Shown piece by piece: positions 5,572 to 13,228 of a stretch of DNA of 23,550 nucleotides (its first letter is position 1; each line of letters opens with the position of its first letter). The position numbers and the translations under genes are program-made. The stretch lies in assembly GCA_036257895.1 (NCBI GenBank), contig DATAES010000135.1:1-23550 (forward strand), written 5' to 3'. This stretch comes from DATAES01 sp036257895. GTDB lineage: Bacteria > Actinomycetota > Acidimicrobiia > Acidimicrobiales > JACDCH01. Below the pieces are notes generated by a model that had not been told where the DNA came from, made no database searches, and was given only the letters and a program-made list of their open reading frames with translations.

Positions 5572-7404
5572 ATGCCGTTCGATGGGCGTGTTGACGAGGA
5601 CGTCGAGGTGCTGGTCGTTGGAGGGGGCGGGGCGGGGTTGACCGCGTCGATGCTGCTCGCCACCTACGGGGTCGACCATCTCCTGGTGAGCGCGCGGCCG
5701 ACGACGTCGGACCTGCCCAAGGCTCACGTGCTGAACCAGCGGGCGATGGAGGTGCTCGACGACTGCGGCGTGGCCGAGGCGATCGCCGAGCGGAGCACCC
5801 CGGCGGCTCAGATGGCGGCCACTGCGTATTACGCGGGCTTCGCCGGACCGGGCCCGGACTATGGGCGGTGTCTGCACCGTCTGGAGTGCTGGGGTGCCGG
5901 CGGGGCGGATGAGCACTGGTCGGCGACGAGCCCGTGGCGGCAGCTGAACCTGCCGCAGATCCGGCTCGAGCCGCTCATGAAGGCGCGAGCGGAGGAGCGG
6001 TCACCGGGGCGAGTCAGGTTCGGGCACGAGCTGGTCGAGCTCGAACAGCACGACGACGGCGTCCTGGCCCTGGTCCGTGACAACGGTTCGGGACGTGAGT
6101 ACGTCGTGCGCAGTCGCTACGTGTTCGGCGCCGACGGCGGCCGCCGGGTCGCCGGGCTGATCGGCGTGGAGTACGAAGGGCTCGGCGTCATCACCCAGAC
6201 GGCGACGCTGCACCTGACGGCGGACTTCTCGTCGCTGGCACCCGATCCCGACGTGCTGATCCGCTGGATTCTCTCGCCCCAAGTGGGTGCGCTCGTCGTC
6301 ATGGTCCCGATGGGCCCCGACCGGTGGGGTCCCGACTCGGAGGAGTGGGTCGTGCACCTCAACTACCCCGCCGACGACCCTCGGGCCCAGTCCGACGAGA
6401 AGGTCGAGGCCGACGTGCGCGAAGCCCTCGGGATCGGCAATCTGCCGATGCAGATCCACAAGGTCACCCGCTGGGCGGTCGACGCGGTCATCGCCACGTC
6501 ATTCCGGGTCGGGCGCGTGTTCCTCCTCGGTGACGCCGCCCACCGGCACCCGCCGACCGGCGGATTGGGGCTAACGAGCGCGATCCACGACGCGCAGAAC
6601 CTGTGCTGGAAGATCGCGGCCGTGCTGCGCGAGGACGCATCGCCTGCGCTGCTCGACACCTACGAGGCCGAGCGCCGGCCGGTCGACGAGCGGAACTGCC
6701 AGCGGTCGCTCGAGAACGCGATGAACCACTTCGCGATCGGCGAGGCGCTCGGGGTGTCGCCTGGCGACGACGCGGTGCGCAACTTGGCTCGGCTCCGTCG
6801 CATGTGGAGCGGAGAACCCGAAGACCGCGCCCACCGGTCGACGATCCTGCGCGCCATGCGGGCGCAGTCGATGGAGTTCTCCGAGCTGAACGTCGAGTTC
6901 GGATACACCTACGACTCCACGGCGGTCGTCCCCGATGGCACGCCGGCACCGGCACCTCTCGACGACATCCGCGTCTACGAACCGTCGACGCGGCCGGGGT
7001 CGCCGCTGCCGCACGCGTGGATCGACGACGAGGACGGCAACCGGCGCGCGCTCCGCGACCTCGTGGCGCCCGGTCGGTTCCTGCTGATCGCTGGAGAGGC
7101 CGGCGACGCGTGGTGCTCGGCCGCCCGTGAGCTGGCCGCGGAGTCCGACCTCCCCGTCGACGTGATCCGCATCGGGCACGTCGACGGCGACGTCTTCGAT
7201 CCGCGCTGCTCGTGGCTACGGCACCGCGAGATCACGCCCGGCGGCGCCGTGCTTGTCCGACCCGATCGGTTCGTTGCCTGGCGATCGCTGACCGCCAACG
7301 AAGAGCCGCGTCGCGTCCTCGAAGCTGCGCTCGATCAGATACTCGGTCGGTCGGTCACGGATCAGGTGCGTCCCGGGGAACGCTCCCTGACACCGAGTGT
7401 GTGA
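5572..7404 (+). CDS. FAD-dependent aromatic-ring monooxygenase (TfdB/phenol hydroxylase type)
   Basis: This is a class A flavoprotein hydroxylase that inserts one oxygen atom into an aromatic ring using NAD(P)H and O2. The 610 residues begin with the FAD Rossmann fingerprint VGGGGAGL (residues 16-23). They continue with an NQRAMEVLDDCG block typical of TfdB/PheA enzymes, the DG motif GADGGRR (about 185) and the FAD-ribityl motif LLGDAAHRHPPTGGLGLTSA (about 319-338). A C-terminal thioredoxin-like domain follows (about 480-590). G-rich sequence at 5561-5569 serves as ribosome site. It stands alone behind a TetR-controlled promoter. The last 50 bases overlap an antisense remnant (7355-7420) that resembles the end of the split-barrel gene at 8536. 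The substrate is likely a phenol-type compound, but the sequence does not fix it. Confidence 0.9.
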   Translation: MPFDGRVDEDVEVLVVGGGGAGLTASMLLATYGVDHLLVSARPTTSDLPKAHVLNQRAMEVLDDCGVAEAIAERSTPAAQMAATAYYAGFAGPGPDYGRCLHRLECWGAGGADEHWSATSPWRQLNLPQIRLEPLMKARAEERSPGRVRFGHELVELEQHDDGVLALVRDNGSGREYVVRSRYVFGADGGRRVAGLIGVEYEGLGVITQTATLHLTADFSSLAPDPDVLIRWILSPQVGALVVMVPMGPDRWGPDSEEWVVHLNYPADDPRAQSDEKVEADVREALGIGNLPMQIHKVTRWAVDAVIATSFRVGRVFLLGDAAHRHPPTGGLGLTSAIHDAQNLCWKIAAVLREDASPALLDTYEAERRPVDERNCQRSLENAMNHFAIGEALGVSPGDDAVRNLARLRRMWSGEPEDRAHRSTILRAMRAQSMEFSELNVEFGYTYDSTAVVPDGTPAPAPLDDIRVYEPSTRPGSPLPHAWIDDEDGNRRALRDLVAPGRFLLIAGEAGDAWCSAARELAAESDLPVDVIRIGHVDGDVFDPRCSWLRHREITPGGAVLVRPDRFVAWRSLTANEEPRRVLEAALDQILGRSVTDQVRPGERSLTPSV

Positions 7405-7417
7405 GCTGTTCCGCCTG
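7355..7417 (-). pseudogene. duplicated 3' tail of the split-barrel (PNPOx-like) gene
   Basis: Minus-strand translation gives DQAEQLTHSVSGSVPRDAPD plus Pro and stop. The tail of the gene at 8536-9087 is DQTEPLTHWISGSVPWDAPD plus Ser and stop, so 16 of 21 residues agree and both end in TGA. The DNA is also alike (for example GCGTCCC and GTGAGC in both). This looks like a diverged copy of that gene's end, now overlapping the monooxygenase 3' end on the opposite strand. No further homology upstream is convincing. Confidence 0.55.
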
Positions 7418-7520
7418 ATCGTACGGCGCGACCGTCGAGTCGGCCCACCGTTGTGTTTGCCTGACGCACGCGGCGCCTGAGTCGGATGCTCGTTCAGCGA
7501 CGACCTCGCAGGTGGCCGTC

Positions 7521-8396
7521 CTACGAGGCTGGTCCCCCGTAGAGGCCAGGACCCGTGACGACGAGCGAGGCGAGGAAGGGTCGTGCCGCGTCATAGGCGG
7601 CTTCGATGAGCTCCTCCGTGTGTGAGAAGTCCAGCGGCGAGACCCGGCGGGCGGTAGGTCCCGGCAGGTACACAACAGGCACCTGTTCGGCGACGACTCG
7701 TGCTTCGTACACGGCTTGGTTCCGCATGGTCACGAGCGCGGTGAACAAAAGGATCTCCGCGAACGTCTCCGGGGTGTCGGGAAGCTGACCGGGGAACGCG
7801 CAGTCGAGCACGACGAGCGAGCGTGCGCCCATGTCGAGAGCAATGCGCATCGGCACGTTGGCGACCACGCCACCGTCGTAGAGCCGCCGTCCGTCGTGGT
7901 CGACCGCCGCATAGATCCCGGGAACGGCCGCGGTCGCGAGCAGCGCGGGTACGAGCGGCCCGCTGTTGATCGGGTAGGCGCGTCCGGTGGCGACATCCAT
8001 GGTGACAGCGGCGAACGGCAGGGCGAGTTCGGAAAACGTCCGCCGGCCGTCGAGGAAGCGGTCGATGACGTTGGTCAAGCCGCTGTTCGGAAACAGGTGG
8101 GTCTTCGATTGCCGCAAGGTGTGTGCCTGTGCGAGGAGGTTGCCCGGGAAGATGTCTTCGCGGGTGATGCGGGGCCAGAGGTGCGTGAGCCGGTTCGTTG
8201 AGCTCGTCGGGTCGAGCGCGATCGCCGCACCATTGAGGCCGCCCACCGACGTGCCAATGACGAGATCGGGGGAGATCGGGTGCTCGGACAGGGCCTGGAG
8301 CATGCCGACCTGCAGCGCGCCCAGGCTCGCCCCGCCGCCGAGCACGTAGCCAATAGGTCGGGGGAGTTCGGCGAGCGTGAAGGCGGAAGCCGTCAT
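7521..8396 (-). CDS. patatin-like phospholipase (RssA/NTE type)
   Basis: This is a serine lipid acyl hydrolase of 291 residues. The patatin features are complete: the oxyanion-hole glycines in VLGGGASLGALQVG (residues 18-31), the nucleophile elbow GTSVG with Ser50, and the catalytic Asp174 in the DGG motif YDGGVVANVP. There is no signal peptide or membrane segment, so it is cytosolic. Its ATG overlaps the stop of the preceding mini-ORF by four bases (ATGA). It is the last gene of the minus-strand operon that also encodes PHA synthase and a PhaZ-like hydrolase. Substrate candidates are membrane lipids or polyester and acyl-CoA-derived esters, with nothing in the sequence to decide. Confidence 0.9.
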   Translation of the reverse strand: MTASAFTLAELPRPIGYVLGGGASLGALQVGMLQALSEHPISPDLVIGTSVGGLNGAAIALDPTSSTNRLTHLWPRITREDIFPGNLLAQAHTLRQSKTHLFPNSGLTNVIDRFLDGRRTFSELALPFAAVTMDVATGRAYPINSGPLVPALLATAAVPGIYAAVDHDGRRLYDGGVVANVPMRIALDMGARSLVVLDCAFPGQLPDTPETFAEILLFTALVTMRNQAVYEARVVAEQVPVVYLPGPTARRVSPLDFSHTEELIEAAYDAARPFLASLVVTGPGLYGGPAS

Positions 8397-8539
8397 GTGG
8401 CTGACAAGCGCTCGAGCGCGTTCTCGCTGACGGCGATGACGTTGCCCGACCGGAGATCGATAAGGCCGATGGGAAGCGGAAGTGCTCGCAGGTTGGTTGT
8501 GAGGTTCTCAGCGAAGTCTGCTTCGGTTGCGCGCTTCAT
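8393..8539 (-). CDS. 48-residue PAS-like mini-ORF, translationally coupled
   Basis: The ORF starts with an ATG that overlaps the upstream stop (ATGA at 8536-8539) and ends with a TGA that overlaps the patatin start (ATGA at 8393-8396), so it fills the gap between two genes exactly. Its second half, LPLPIGLIDLRSGNVIAVSE followed by NALERL, resembles the beginning of a PAS sensor domain (first strands and helix), but a PAS domain needs about 100 residues. It could be a real small protein, a translation-coupling spacer, or the remnant of a PAS-containing regulator. The frame also stays open upstream to 8653, but that part lies inside the neighbouring gene and is not credible. Confidence 0.5.
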   Translation of the reverse strand: MKRATEADFAENLTTNLRALPLPIGLIDLRSGNVIAVSENALERLSAT

Positions 8540-9087
8540 GAGTCGGGCGCGTCCCACGGCACGCTGCCTGAGATCCAGTGGGTGAGCGGTTCGGTTTGGT
8601 CGTTGCTGTGCAGGTGCCGTGGGGGCTGGGCGAACGTCGCGTACGGCCGGCATCGGATGACCACCCGCTCCTCTTGGTCCGCCATCGCTTCGACGACGGG
8701 ACGCGCGTCAGGACCGAGCGGTTGGCCCGACATGCGCTCGCCGACTGCCATCATCACGTCGACCACGAGGTCGCGGTCCTGCTCGATCGTCGCGTCGGCG
8801 TAGACCTGCAAGTACGCGAAGGGCCAGCGTTCGTCGAGTACGCACAGGCTCACCTTCGGATCGCGGGCGACGGCAAGCGCCTTGCTGCGGCCGGCCATCG
8901 TGGACACCAGCAGCTCGTCGTCGTCGGTGGCCACGTAGTACACGACGGACATCGCGGGCCCGTCGGTACGTCGCGCGTAGCCGAAGACGCAGGTGCGATG
9001 GGTGCGCACGAACTCGCGGCGCTCAGATGGCCGCAGGTCGCGATCGGAAGGCGTGGTGAACGGTTCGGGAACAAATGGAAGGAGCAT
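8536..9087 (-). CDS. pyridoxamine 5'-phosphate oxidase-like FMN/F420 split-barrel protein
   Basis: The 183-residue protein shows the split-barrel flavin-binding pattern PAMSVVYYVATDDDELLVST, then MAGRSKALAVARDPKVSLCV, with the Ser/Thr-Lys dyad that contacts the cofactor phosphate. Such proteins in actinobacteria are mostly F420- or FMN-dependent reductases or oxidases of unknown substrate rather than vitamin B6 enzymes. A GAGG ribosome site precedes the ATG, 7 bases after the stop of the PhaZ-like gene, so it belongs to the operon. Its C-terminal 21 codons recur as a diverged antisense copy at 7355-7417. Confidence 0.82.
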   Translation of the reverse strand: MLLPFVPEPFTTPSDRDLRPSERREFVRTHRTCVFGYARRTDGPAMSVVYYVATDDDELLVSTMAGRSKALAVARDPKVSLCVLDERWPFAYLQVYADATIEQDRDLVVDVMMAVGERMSGQPLGPDARPVVEAMADQEERVVIRCRPYATFAQPPRHLHSNDQTEPLTHWISGSVPWDAPDS

Positions 9088-9094
9088 GGGAACC

Positions 9095-9913
9095 TCAGTT
9101 ATCTACGGCGTGATCTCGTAGGAATGCGCTGATCGTCTCAGCGCAGTCCACAGCGCGGTCCATGAGCAACAGGTGTCCCGCGTTCGGGATGACGTGGACA
9201 GTCGCGTTCGGTATGCGCGCACCGAGAATGCGAGCGTTGGTCGGCGGGACGATCGGGTCCTTCGCTCCGGTGAGCACGAGGGTCGGTGCGGTGACGCGAT
9301 GCAGCCACGGGAGGCTCGTCCAGCCCGCAGTTGCGTAGAGCTGGCTGACGTAGCCCCACAGCGTGGGCGGTCGCGAGCGCCGCGCCGCGATCTGCTGGTG
9401 CATGAGCCTCCCGTCGGAATCGCTCACCGGTCCGTACATCAAGCGCGCGCTCGTTTGCAGGAAGCGTGGGGAGTAGTAGCGCAGGGGCGTGGCGAGCAGG
9501 CCGAGCGCCACCGGGTTGCCGGGTACTCCGCCCAGCCCGCACATGGTCGACGCGAGCACGAGTCGTCGGACGCGATGCGGGTTGCGCAACGCGAGCTCTT
9601 GCGCGACACCCCCGCCGAATGAGACGCCGAGCACATGGGCATCACGTAACCCGAGCGCGTCGAGGAGATGGGCGGCCTGTCGGGCGAGGCCATGCGGCCG
9701 CGACGGTACGAGCCGGGGCGGCGAGTGGCCGGTCCCCGAGGCGTCGTAGGCGATCGTCTGAAAGCCGCGGGTGTGGAGCTCCCGCTCGAGCGGTGCCCAC
9801 ATCTCGATGTTGCCGCCGAGCCCCATGATCAACAGGACCGGCGGACCGTAGCCAGCGACCGACACTCGCAGCAGGTGCCCGTCGACGCGGGCGAAGGTCG
9901 TCAGCTCCTTCAC
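9095..9913 (-). CDS. phaZ: alpha/beta hydrolase, PhaZ-like intracellular PHA depolymerase
   Basis: The 272-residue protein is an alpha/beta-hydrolase with Ser98 in GVSFGG, Asp219 in TGAKDPIVP and His247 in NAGHLLLMD. The block IMGLGGNIEMWAPL and the AYDASGTGHSP strand are typical of the intracellular medium-chain polyhydroxyalkanoate depolymerases of pseudomonads. Depolymerases of that kind are encoded beside phaC, as here. The GTG at 9913 overlaps the phaC stop as GTGA and fits the domain start. A longer frame to 10018 would lie inside phaC. In this operon it could instead act as a C-C hydrolase on a ring-fission product (BphD/MhpC type), because the fold and triad are shared. PhaZ is the better fit by motif and neighbour. 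Confidence 0.8.
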   Translation of the reverse strand: MKELTTFARVDGHLLRVSVAGYGPPVLLIMGLGGNIEMWAPLERELHTRGFQTIAYDASGTGHSPPRLVPSRPHGLARQAAHLLDALGLRDAHVLGVSFGGGVAQELALRNPHRVRRLVLASTMCGLGGVPGNPVALGLLATPLRYYSPRFLQTSARLMYGPVSDSDGRLMHQQIAARRSRPPTLWGYVSQLYATAGWTSLPWLHRVTAPTLVLTGAKDPIVPPTNARILGARIPNATVHVIPNAGHLLLMDRAVDCAETISAFLRDHAVDN

Positions 9914-11595
9914 GGCAGGTGGACGTAGCGCCCCGGCGCGGGATCGAGCGACGGGTGGCTCGCGGTGCCGATGCGCTTGCGGCGGGCGCGGGCGGGACCG
10001 GAGCGAGCGGTCAACCACTCATGCCAACGGAGCCACCACGACCCGCCGACCTGGGTCGCGTGCTGGCGCCACTCCGCTGCAGTGGGGGGTAGCTCGGCGC
10101 CGACGAGGTACGACGCCTTCGGGTTGTCGGGTGGGTTGAGGATCGCCTGGATGTGGCCGCCCGTGCTCAACACGAATTCGCTGTCGCCACCCAGCAGTTG
10201 CGTCGTGCGATACGCGCCATCCCAGGGGATGATGTGGTCGGTGTATCCCGCGACCACGAACGTGTCGCAGGTGACCTTGCCGAGGTCCACCGGTGTGCCG
10301 AGCACCTCGAGGGTGCCCTCGACGAGCCCGTTGGTGAGGTACAGGTCGAGGAAGTCGGAGTGCAGCCCGGCCGGCAATCGCGTCGTGTCGTTGTTCCAGT
10401 AGAGGATGTCGAAGGCCGGCGGGTTCTGACCGAGGAGGTAGTTGTTGACCCAGTAGTTCCAGACGAGGTCGTTGGGTCGGAGCCAGGCGAAGACCTTGGC
10501 CATGTCGTCGCCCGACAGCACACCCGCTCGCAGCGACCGCGTTCTCGCGGCCTCGACCGCTCGCCGCGATGCGAGCGCCGTGACCGTGGTCTCGGTGCTC
10601 GTGTCCAGCCCGGCGACGAGGAACGTCGCGGAGTGCACGAGGTTCGAGTCGCCGGTGGCCGCGAGATGGCCGAGCAGCGCGGCGAGGGTGACGCCGCCGG
10701 CGCACAGCCCGACGGCGTTGACGTCGTCGCTGCCGGCGATGTCGCAGGCGACGTGGATCGCCTCGAGGACCGCGGCCGCGTACGTGTCGAGATTCCAGTC
10801 ACGGTGCTCGGGGGTCGGGTTGCGCCAGCTCATCGTGAAGTACGGCACGCCGGCGGCGACCGTGCTCTCGACAAGGCTGCGGCCGGGCGCGAGGTCGGTG
10901 ATGTAGTACTTGTTGATCTGGGGCGGCACGACGACGAGCGGCCGCTTATGAACGCGCGGAGTCGTCTCGTCGTACTGGATCAGCTCGAATACGTCGCTGC
11001 GGTGCACGACGTGGCCGGGCGTCACCGCGACGTTTCGGCCGACTTCGAACGGTCTCGTGTCGACCTGTGACGGCATCCCGCCGTTGTGACGCAGATCGTG
11101 CGCCAGATTCCGGGCCCCGGCGGCGACGCTCTGTCCGCGCGTCTGCACGGCTTTGGCCATCGCGTTCGGGTTCGTCAGCAGGTTGTTGGTCGGTGCGATC
11201 GCCTCGGTCACCAGCGACATCGCGAAGTGGGCGCGGGTGCGGCTCTTGGCGTCGAGCTCGACCTCGTCGATCACACGGTGCGCGGCCCGGTTTTCGACCA
11301 GGTACGCCTGCATGATGCGATGGAACAACGGATTCTGCTGCCATGTCGCGTCCGCGAAGCGGCGGTCGCCCTTTGCCGGGGTGATGTCGCTGCGTCCGAC
11401 CGCGACCCGGAGCAGCTCCGCCACGGTGTCGGCCGCGGTTGCCGCCGCCACGCCGGGCTCCACCGCGACGCGCTGCGCGAGGCGGGCCAGCGCGGCTCCC
11501 ACTTGGCCGCGGGTGAGGCCGATGAACGGGTTCGCGCCGAGGACGGGCGGGTCGTCGCGGTCGAAGGTCGAAGTGTCAATCGTTGTTGTGCTCAT
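9910..11595 (-). CDS. phaC: poly(3-hydroxyalkanoate) synthase PhaC
   Basis: PhaC polymerises (R)-3-hydroxyacyl-CoA into storage polyester on intracellular granules. At 561 residues it has the length of single-subunit class I/II synthases. The lipase-like box GLCAGG carries the catalytic Cys298, and Asp453 (YTDHIIPW) and His481 (GGHIQAILNPP) complete the triad. Family blocks PPQINKYYITDLAPGRSLVE and FTMSWRNP precede it, and SWWLRWHEWL lies near the end. Its ATG overlaps the SDR stop (ATGA), and the PhaZ-like gene follows with a GTGA overlap. PHA synthase inside an extradiol ring-cleavage operon suggests that acyl units from the aromatic substrate are stored directly. Confidence 0.95.
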   Translation of the reverse strand: MSTTTIDTSTFDRDDPPVLGANPFIGLTRGQVGAALARLAQRVAVEPGVAAATAADTVAELLRVAVGRSDITPAKGDRRFADATWQQNPLFHRIMQAYLVENRAAHRVIDEVELDAKSRTRAHFAMSLVTEAIAPTNNLLTNPNAMAKAVQTRGQSVAAGARNLAHDLRHNGGMPSQVDTRPFEVGRNVAVTPGHVVHRSDVFELIQYDETTPRVHKRPLVVVPPQINKYYITDLAPGRSLVESTVAAGVPYFTMSWRNPTPEHRDWNLDTYAAAVLEAIHVACDIAGSDDVNAVGLCAGGVTLAALLGHLAATGDSNLVHSATFLVAGLDTSTETTVTALASRRAVEAARTRSLRAGVLSGDDMAKVFAWLRPNDLVWNYWVNNYLLGQNPPAFDILYWNNDTTRLPAGLHSDFLDLYLTNGLVEGTLEVLGTPVDLGKVTCDTFVVAGYTDHIIPWDGAYRTTQLLGGDSEFVLSTGGHIQAILNPPDNPKASYLVGAELPPTAAEWRQHATQVGGSWWLRWHEWLTARSGPARARRKRIGTASHPSLDPAPGRYVHLP

Positions 11596-12329
11596 GTCAG
11601 AGCCAAACCTCCATCAAGGACGAGGACCTGCCCCGTCGCGTAGCGAGCGCCGACCAGCGCGACACATGCGTCGGCGACGTCGTCCGGTGTCCCGCTGCGT
11701 CGCAGCGGCGCTCTCTCCTGAACGGCGGCGCGGACGTCGTCCCAACCGTCCGTCCACGGTGTGTCGATGAGCCCCGGCGCGACCGCGTGCACCCGGATCT
11801 CGGGACCGAGGACGTTGGCGAGCAGCACGGTGAGATGGTTGAGCGCGGCCTTCGAGACCGCGTACGGGATCGATGAGCCGAGTGGGCGAAGGCCCGCGAC
11901 CGACGTGATGTTGAGAATGATCCCGTCACCGGATGCGCGCAGGTGGGGTGCGGCCGCGAGGATGGTGTTCCACGTTCCGAGGACGTTGACGCGAAGGATT
12001 CGTTCCCAGATCTCGTTCGTCGCCGCGTCGAGGTCGTGGTGAGGGATGACGGCGGTCGTGCCCGCGTTGTTGACGACGATGTCGAGGCGTCCGTAGTGAT
12101 CGACCGCGGATGCGACGAGCGTCGCGGCTTGGTCGGGATCGGACACGTCGGCTTGCACGTAGATCGCGTCGGGCAGGCCGGCGGCGACCTGCTGGCCGTC
12201 GACGACCGATGATGACGAGTTGACGACGACGCCGGCGCCGAGATCGGCGAACGTCGCCGCCACCGCGGCGCCGATGCCGCTCGACGAGCCGGTGACGAGC
12301 GCGACCTTGCCCTTCAGATCAGCGCTCAT
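11592..12329 (-). CDS. short-chain dehydrogenase/reductase (SDR)
   Basis: This is a classical SDR of 245 residues using NAD(P). The cofactor glycine motif TGSSSGIG is at 13-20, NNAG at 87-90, and the catalytic Ser143, Tyr156 and Lys160 are in place (YAVSK). The start at 12329 overlaps the dioxygenase stop as ATGA; the frame continues upstream but only inside that gene. Being translated just before PhaC, it could serve as a 3-ketoacyl-CoA reductase (PhaB role) supplying the synthase. A role as a dihydrodiol or alcohol dehydrogenase of the aromatic pathway is equally open. Confidence 0.9.
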   Translation of the reverse strand: MSADLKGKVALVTGSSSGIGAAVAATFADLGAGVVVNSSSSVVDGQQVAAGLPDAIYVQADVSDPDQAATLVASAVDHYGRLDIVVNNAGTTAVIPHHDLDAATNEIWERILRVNVLGTWNTILAAAPHLRASGDGIILNITSVAGLRPLGSSIPYAVSKAALNHLTVLLANVLGPEIRVHAVAPGLIDTPWTDGWDDVRAAVQERAPLRRSGTPDDVADACVALVGARYATGQVLVLDGGLALT

Positions 12330-13228
12330 GACGGATGGAGCGGCGATTGGATGGGCTGGTGACCCCACTCGCTGATGCGGTCGTAGCGCCGGTCGTCGGT
12401 CCACGGGTCGTCGATCGTTCGGGCGCCGCAGCCGAACTCGAGCTGAAAGCCTGCAGGGGTCACGACGTAGAAGCTGAACATCTTGTCGTTGTCGTGCTTG
12501 CCGAGCGCGTTGGCGATCGGCAGGCCCGCGTTCCACGCCCGGTCGAACGCCTCGCCGACGTTGTCCTGCGACGCGGTCTCGACCATCACGTGGTGCAGCT
12601 TCTGCGGCAGCTCGATCGGTGCCGCTCCGATGGCGAGCGAATGGTGGCGCGAATTGCAGTGATAGAAGCGCACGGTCAACGCGAGCCCGGGCGCGAGTTC
12701 GGTCTCCAACCAGTCGGTCTGCGTGAATCCGAGGGCCTCGCGTGCGAAGCGGTCGGCCGCCTCGAGGTCGGACACGACGAACACGACGTGCCCGAAGCCC
12801 TGGTCCTTGGTGACGAAGCCACCGGGGACGAGCGACGAATCGAACGGCGTGGCGGCAGACGCCAAGCCGTGCACGAGCTCGAACGGGACGCCCCACGGCG
12901 TCTCCACGCGGGCGAGCGCCTCGACGCGACGGGCCCCGGCGTCGGATGCCGTGCCCTGCGTGACCGACGCGCCGGCGGTGCGCGCTCGATCGACCGCGCG
13001 CGCGAACGCCTCGGCGGACGCGGCCTCGAGGCCGAGGAACGCCGCGTCGTTGGCCGGTCCCGCCTCGACAATGATGCGGTGGACCCGGTCGTCGTTGCGC
13101 CAGGTGGTGGCGCCGTCGGCGGTGGGCTCGCCGGGTACGAGCCCGACGATGTCCTGCAAGAACGTGCCGAATCCTGCGGGATCAGCGACTTGCACTCCGA
13201 GGTAGGCGACTTCCAGCTCAGCGGTCAT
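12326..13228 (-). CDS. two-domain extradiol ring-cleavage dioxygenase (BphC/HsaC type)
   Basis: This is a non-haem Fe(II) enzyme that opens a catechol ring next to the hydroxyl pair (meta cleavage). The 300 residues form two vicinal-oxygen-chelate domains, the family's standard length. The metal ligands fit closely those of 2,3-dihydroxybiphenyl dioxygenase: His147 (GFGHVVFVV), His213 (KLHHVMVE) and Glu264 (FQLEFG). The active-site residues His196 (SRHHSLAI), His245 (GKHDNDKM) and Tyr254 (FSFYVVTP) are also present, so the enzyme should be active. The ATG at 13228 overlaps the upstream FAH gene by 11 bases. The MhpA-type hydroxylase in the divergent operon could supply the catechol. Confidence 0.9.
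   Translation of the reverse strand: MTAELEVAYLGVQVADPAGFGTFLQDIVGLVPGEPTADGATTWRNDDRVHRIIVEAGPANDAAFLGLEAASAEAFARAVDRARTAGASVTQGTASDAGARRVEALARVETPWGVPFELVHGLASAATPFDSSLVPGGFVTKDQGFGHVVFVVSDLEAADRFAREALGFTQTDWLETELAPGLALTVRFYHCNSRHHSLAIGAAPIELPQKLHHVMVETASQDNVGEAFDRAWNAGLPIANALGKHDNDKMFSFYVVTPAGFQLEFGCGARTIDDPWTDDRRYDRISEWGHQPIQSPLHPS

Noticed and set aside
7418..7520. Rho-independent terminator between the convergent monooxygenase and patatin genes
   Set aside because: Only a weak 5-bp stem (CCTCG/CGAGG) with a long loop and no T-run is visible.
9914..10018. N-terminal extension of the PhaZ-like gene
   Set aside because: It lies inside phaC in another frame and has low-complexity composition. 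The GTG at 9913 with a GTGA overlap matches the domain start.
12330..12896. Long N-terminal extension of the SDR
   Set aside because: The extension is a shadow frame of the dioxygenase. The ATG at 12329 directly precedes the SDR cofactor fold.
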